From Planctomycetota bacterium (GTDB lineage: Bacteria; Planctomycetota; Phycisphaerae; WQYP01), in assembly GCA_021798635.1 (NCBI GenBank), contig JAJZGH010000182.1, forward strand, positions 1 through 10,606: a stretch of DNA of 10,606 bases, read 5' to 3'. How positions within the stretch are numbered: position 1 is the first letter of the stretch; the number at the start of each line of letters is the position of its first letter. This document shows positions 7,554-10,606 of the stretch, piece after piece. A program made the translations under genes and the position numbers. The notes below the pieces were generated by a model. It saw only the letters and a list, made by a program, of their open reading frames with translations. It did no database searches and was not told where the DNA came from.

Positions 7554-8123
7554 ATGGCCGAGAGGCAACTGGATCTATTTGCGTTTTTGAAGAAGCCACC
7601 CATTAAAAATAAGCTGCGGGAGGCAGTTACGCCGGCGGTGGATGAAAAAATTATCCCGCACGGCAAAGCGCGTGGGTACCGATCGCTGGCGGATGTGCCA
7701 TTTCGTGAACGTCATCGATTTTACGACCAGCTCGTGCAGGAGATGAAATCTCAGTATGGCATTTCAATTCGCAAATGGCGTTCCAGCATGAGCGGCGTGG
7801 CGTATGAACTGCATTACAACAATGGCGATGTCCGGCGGATGATTTCGGCCCCGCGTCCGCGATCAGCGGTCAGTGCGTGTATTTTCATGCATGAGGTGGG
7901 ACATCACGCGGTGGGATTCAAAAAATTTCGCCCACGCTGCCTGGAGGAATACCATGTCTGGCAATGGGCGTTCGAACAGATGCGTAAACGCGGTATTTCC
8001 GTGGATCGGCGGGTGGAGCGGCATTATCGACGCAGCATGTACCATTATGTCCGCCTGGCCAAAAAGCGGGGCCTGAAGGTTTTACCGCCGGTATTGGAGC
8101 AATTTCAGACCTGGCCCGGATAA
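7554..8123 (+). CDS. Putative small zinc metalloprotease with HEVGH motif
   Basis: The predicted product is 189 residues from the ATG at 7554; an alternative start at 7422 would give 233. It contains H113-E-V-G-H117, a textbook HExxH zinc site, in the context CIFMHEVGHHAVGF. About 14 residues later LEEYHVWQWAFEQM follows, where Glu131 or Glu132 could supply the third zinc ligand, as in gluzincins such as the ImmA/IrrE (M78) type (HExGH...ExEAxxFA). The C-terminal third is strongly basic (RKRGISVDRRVERHYRR). No signal peptide or membrane segment is seen, so it is probably cytoplasmic. The overall family is not one I can name, and no partner repressor lies next to it. It stands 128 bp after the DUF255 gene and converges with the VWA gene, with 15 bp between the two stops. 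Loss of proteolytic activity cannot be excluded from sequence alone. Confidence 0.7.
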   Translation: MAERQLDLFAFLKKPPIKNKLREAVTPAVDEKIIPHGKARGYRSLADVPFRERHRFYDQLVQEMKSQYGISIRKWRSSMSGVAYELHYNNGDVRRMISAPRPRSAVSACIFMHEVGHHAVGFKKFRPRCLEEYHVWQWAFEQMRKRGISVDRRVERHYRRSMYHYVRLAKKRGLKVLPPVLEQFQTWPG

Positions 8124-8138
8124 TTTACGCGCAGTGGA

Positions 8139-9281
8139 TCACGCGATAAACGTCTTACTTTTTTTACCGCTTAAATAACTTTCCATCACGCATCCCGCGA
8201 GATTATCACCAGTGCAATAGAACGCAACCCCCCGGCACAGGCGCGTGAGTTGATCGATAAACTCTACCCACTGCATGTCCCAGTAATCTTCAATAAGCGC
8301 AAAACTCGCCACGCGAATTCCCGAGCGGCTGCAGGTGAGGGCTTCACGCAGGGTCGCCACCGCCGTCTCGCGGCGCGGCGGATACAAGAGATGCAGCATA
8401 TCACCCTCCACGTGCGCTGTGGGCTGCCCGTCGGTAATAATAAACATTTGCTTTTGTTCAGGGGATCGGGAACTAAGTATTCGTCTTCCCATCTGCATGC
8501 CCAATTGCAAATTGGTAAAGTGCTGATGCGTTTTTTGTGCCTGTGAAAGCGGAATATGAACGTCGATTTCATACTCATGGGTGGAGACAGGTTTAGGCAT
8601 CAGCAGGGGAAGCCGCGATTCGGGAACTACGACGGCGGTGCTGTAAAATCCGACAATATCTACTGTATCCTGAGGAAAGCGCTGGCGCACCAGTGCGGTC
8701 AGAGCCATGGCCACTTTTTTCGCCGCCAGAAATCGGCCGTGTCGCATCATACTGCCGGACATATCAATAAGGATGCACAAGGCGCAGGCGGTAGAGCCTT
8801 CCAGCAAATGCAATTCCAGATCATGCTCATTAAATTGAATCGGCAGGCCGGGCGAGTTCCCGGCGGCAACGGTGCGTGCCATGGCATTGCGCAGAGATTG
8901 CAACATATCCAGTTCACTGATGGGATCACCAAACTGATATTTGCGTGTGCCCTCCAGGCGGTCGGCACCGGCACCGGCGTTGGTGGTGGGATGACCGTCG
9001 CGGCTGCCGCGGGGCAGATGGGCAAAAATTTCCATTAAGGCTTTTCGCTGCATGGCGTTGATGGCACGCGGCGTGAGGCGGAATTTTCCCGCCGTTTTTT
9101 CCAGCAGACCATCCTTGATCAATTGTTCAAGAAGATCCGAATCCGCCGGTTGCAGTTTAGCCAGGGCTTCAAGGGCCTGATCACCATAGGAGAGAATAAA
9201 ATCAAAAATACTATCCGTGGCAAAAAGGCTTTCGGGTGTGGGAAACTCCGAACCGTCAAATTCACCGTAATTAAAAAGCAT
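8139..9281 (-). CDS. VWA domain-containing protein (MIDAS motif intact)
   Basis: The product is 380 residues from the ATG at 9281. An in-frame extension upstream is possible, but it runs through the fur gene on the other strand and looks non-coding. Residues 1-165 are mainly helical with no named domain. From about 166 the von Willebrand factor A fold begins with ACALCILIDMSGSMMRHGRF. Its metal-ion-dependent adhesion site is complete: D173-x-S175-x-S177, a Thr near 256 (HQHFTNLQLGMQMG) and D284 in MFIITDGQPT. There is no signal peptide, so it is likely cytoplasmic. VWA proteins of this sort (CoxE or magnesium-chelatase D-like) often work with a MoxR-type AAA+ ATPase, but none is in this window. 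AGGA (complement of 9291-9294) lies 9 nt before the start, and a promoter with a perfect TATAAT is at 9339-9367. The gene diverges from fur. Confidence 0.85.
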   Translation of the reverse strand: MLFNYGEFDGSEFPTPESLFATDSIFDFILSYGDQALEALAKLQPADSDLLEQLIKDGLLEKTAGKFRLTPRAINAMQRKALMEIFAHLPRGSRDGHPTTNAGAGADRLEGTRKYQFGDPISELDMLQSLRNAMARTVAAGNSPGLPIQFNEHDLELHLLEGSTACALCILIDMSGSMMRHGRFLAAKKVAMALTALVRQRFPQDTVDIVGFYSTAVVVPESRLPLLMPKPVSTHEYEIDVHIPLSQAQKTHQHFTNLQLGMQMGRRILSSRSPEQKQMFIITDGQPTAHVEGDMLHLLYPPRRETAVATLREALTCSRSGIRVASFALIEDYWDMQWVEFIDQLTRLCRGVAFYCTGDNLAGCVMESYLSGKKSKTFIA

Positions 9282-9338
9282 GGCACAGCATCCTGCTATC
9301 ATTGAGCCTGTGGTCAAAATCGGACAGGCCGATACCGC

Positions 9339-9367
9339 ATTATAGCCATGTGGATCGGCGGGGCGAA
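9339..9367 (-). promoter_or_regulatory. Sigma70-like promoter of the VWA gene
   Basis: On the minus strand a perfect TATAAT (complement of 9339-9344) is preceded, 17 bp upstream, by TTCGCC (complement of 9362-9367; 3 of 6 matches to TTGACA). The start of transcription would fall near 9332, giving a leader of about 50 nt. It lies in the 144-bp divergent region shared with fur, so a regulator bound here could affect both genes. Confidence 0.45.
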
Positions 9368-9425
9368 AAGGCTTACCACAAATCCGCATTTGCCGATTGC
9401 GTCTTTGGAATGGATAATCCTGATT

Positions 9426-9857
9426 ATGAAACAGGCACAGGAAATTTTTAAGAAATTTCTCCATGACCATCGGCAAAAATACACCGAAGAGCGGCGTGTG
9501 GTGCTGGAAGTTATTGAGAGCTTTGACCGCCCGTTTGAAGCGGAGGAACTGTTGCTGGCCCTGCGGCGGCAACAACATCGCGTCAGCAAGGCCACGGTGT
9601 ACCGTACGCTGAAACACCTGGTTGAATGCCTGCTGGTGAATCAGATTTTCTTCGGGGCGGGAAAACAAAGCTATTATGATTTTGTCGGCTCGCAGCGCGG
9701 CCACGACCATCTGGTGGACGTTCAAACCGGAAAAATTATTCCCTTTTCCAGTCCGGAAATCGCGGCGTTACGAGATCGCATTGCCCGTGAAATGGGATTT
9801 AGCGCAGTGGCCCACCGATTCCAGATACTGGGACGGCCCGGTAGCTTGCCCAAGTAA
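9426..9857 (+). CDS. fur: Fur-family metal-responsive transcriptional regulator
   Basis: The 143-residue protein has the Fur layout. The N-terminal winged helix (about 1-85) holds EERRVVLEVIESFDRPFEAEELL and the recognition helix VSKATVYRTLKHLVE (53-67). The C-terminal dimerisation/metal domain holds H93-D-H95, GKIIPF and a Fur-like ending AVAHRFQILG (H130). Fur proteins bind DNA as dimers when loaded with Fe(II) or another metal and usually repress uptake genes. The CxxC pair that normally follows HDHL and binds structural zinc is absent: the aligned positions are D98 and T101. Similar Cys-less Fur proteins occur in alphaproteobacteria. The subfamily (Fur, Zur, Mur, PerR) is therefore uncertain. 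I chose the ATG at 9426 because it gives the normal length; the frame is open further upstream to 9348, but that part is unlike Fur. GGAT at 9412-9415 is a modest ribosome binding site. It converges with phoU, 25 bp apart. Confidence 0.9.
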   Translation: MKQAQEIFKKFLHDHRQKYTEERRVVLEVIESFDRPFEAEELLLALRRQQHRVSKATVYRTLKHLVECLLVNQIFFGAGKQSYYDFVGSQRGHDHLVDVQTGKIIPFSSPEIAALRDRIAREMGFSAVAHRFQILGRPGSLPK

Positions 9858-9882
9858 GGGCCGGGCTTGCGGACACAAACAA

Positions 9883-10533
9883 TTAATGGACATGGCGGAT
9901 GATTTGTCCGCGCACCAGGAATACCACTTCTTCAGCAATGTTGGTGCAATGATCAGCGATGCGCTCAAAGTTTTTCGCAATCATAATCATCGCCAGATCA
10001 GCCGGCACATTCTGAGTATCGGCCACCATGCCGGCCTGCAGGTCGTGGTAAATCTGATGGTAGAGGGCGTCGATGACATCATCGCCCCGGCAGACCTCGG
10101 AAGCCAGAGCCGGATCACTTAACCCCAGACATTTGGTTGTATCATCCACCTGCTTGAGTGTGGATTCAGCCATGGTTTTTAATTCATGGGGAATTTGTGA
10201 GACCGTTGCGGAGAATGATGGAACCATCTGCGCGATGTTATAAGCGCAATCGCCGATACGCTCCAGATCACTGTTAATTTTTACAATGGCAAAAACGGTG
10301 CGGAGATCAGAGGCGGCGGGCTTATGCTCCGAGAGCATGTTGATGGCGGCGCGTTCAATTCTGACTTCCTCGGCGTCAATTTGCTCCTCGGTATCGCGCA
10401 CGCCATAAGCGATATCCGGCCGACAATGAATGACCGCCTGCGTAACCTGTTCCACCGCTCCTTGAACCAATGCAGCCATGTCCACACAACGATGATGCAG
10501 AAGTTCCAGGGCTTCAACAAACTGAATCGACAC
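9883..10533 (-). CDS. phoU: PhoU phosphate-signalling/transport accessory protein
   Basis: The 216-residue product is an all-helical PhoU with its two tandem repeats. The first repeat has VKINSDLERIGDCAYNIA (D89, E91, D95) and the second has IAKNFERIADHCTNIAEEV (E190, D194). These ExxxD metal-binding motifs are diagnostic. PhoU is a cytoplasmic negative regulator linking the PstSCAB phosphate transporter to the PhoR/PhoB two-component system. Length matches the family. I choose the GTG at 10533 because GGAG lies 6 nt upstream and the product then begins MSIQFVEALELL, as PhoU proteins do. A TTG at 10566 would add 11 residues but sits only a few bases from the predicted transcription start. Any pst genes would have to lie beyond the right edge. 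Its 3' end faces fur. Confidence 0.93.
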   Translation of the reverse strand: MSIQFVEALELLHHRCVDMAALVQGAVEQVTQAVIHCRPDIAYGVRDTEEQIDAEEVRIERAAINMLSEHKPAASDLRTVFAIVKINSDLERIGDCAYNIAQMVPSFSATVSQIPHELKTMAESTLKQVDDTTKCLGLSDPALASEVCRGDDVIDALYHQIYHDLQAGMVADTQNVPADLAMIMIAKNFERIADHCTNIAEEVVFLVRGQIIRHVH

Positions 10534-10539
10534 GAACTG

Positions 10540-10543
10540 CTCC
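10540..10543 (-). promoter_or_regulatory. phoU: Ribosome binding site deciding the phoU start
   Basis: The complement of CTCC is GGAG on the minus strand, 6 nt before the GTG at 10533. Together with the promoter position it argues for the GTG start over the upstream TTG at 10566. Confidence 0.6.
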
Positions 10544-10576
10544 AGGCACAACGCATAGACCGACAAACGTGAGGCA

Positions 10577-10606
10577 ATTATACCCCGGCAAGTACCGCGG
10601 AGCGAA
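10577..10606 (-). promoter_or_regulatory. phoU: Sigma70-like promoter of phoU
   Basis: On the minus strand a perfect TATAAT (complement of 10577-10582) is preceded, 18 bp upstream, by TTCGCT (complement of 10601-10606; 3 of 6 matches to TTGACA). Transcription would begin near 10570, giving a leader of about 37 nt to the GTG at 10533. An independent promoter means phoU may be transcribed apart from any pst operon. The -35 box touches the window edge. Confidence 0.45.

Noticed and set aside
9834..9875. GCCCGG/CCGGGC pairing between fur and phoU as a two-way terminator
   Set aside because: The stem is only 6 bp with a long loop and no T run on either strand.

Overview
The window looks like a piece of a planctomycete chromosome, probably of the Phycisphaerae type; this is an inference from protein style, since no rRNA is present. 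The signs are a ribosomal protein L34 with an atypical N-terminus (MHYPHKVSNRK), a secreted SpoIVB/S55-like protein, a large secreted beta-propeller protein, a VWA protein, and intergenic palindromes. Base composition is moderately GC-rich.

Left end (1-746): a CRISPR array enters from the left edge, with ten intact 36-bp repeats, ten spacers of 34-36 bp and a decayed terminal repeat at 711-746. Repeat orientation (3' end ATTGAAGC) and the decayed repeat both suggest that the leader, and any cas genes, lie to the left of the window. No cas gene is visible to the right. Between the array and the first gene (747-1047) sits a 130-bp element at 832-961. It has 23-bp imperfect terminal inverted repeats and is flanked by GGAAAA direct repeats, like a MITE.

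Middle (1048-8123, all + strand): an exported S55-like protein, an intergenic 10-bp perfect hairpin, an exported beta-propeller/fibronectin-like protein, rpmH (a 44-codon gene with a GTG start), a DUF255 thioredoxin-fold/six-hairpin protein, and a small protein with an HEVGH zinc-metalloprotease motif. The first two are envelope or periplasmic proteins in one orientation and may be co-expressed. rpmH lacks its usual neighbour rnpA and is followed 9 bp later by the DUF255 gene.

Right end (8139-10606): a VWA-domain protein gene (-) and a fur-family regulator (+) diverge from a 144-bp intergenic region. phoU (-) converges on fur and runs to the right edge, where its promoter is visible. Both minus-strand genes have a perfect TATAAT box with a weak TTCGC-type -35. 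These are ordinary housekeeping and regulatory genes (metal sensing, phosphate control).

The most unusual items are the CRISPR array with its 20-bp perfectly palindromic repeat core, the adjacent MITE-like element, and the S55 protein, in which the serine and histidine motifs occur in the opposite order to SpoIVB. I see no convincing new multi-gene defence or biosynthetic system in this window.
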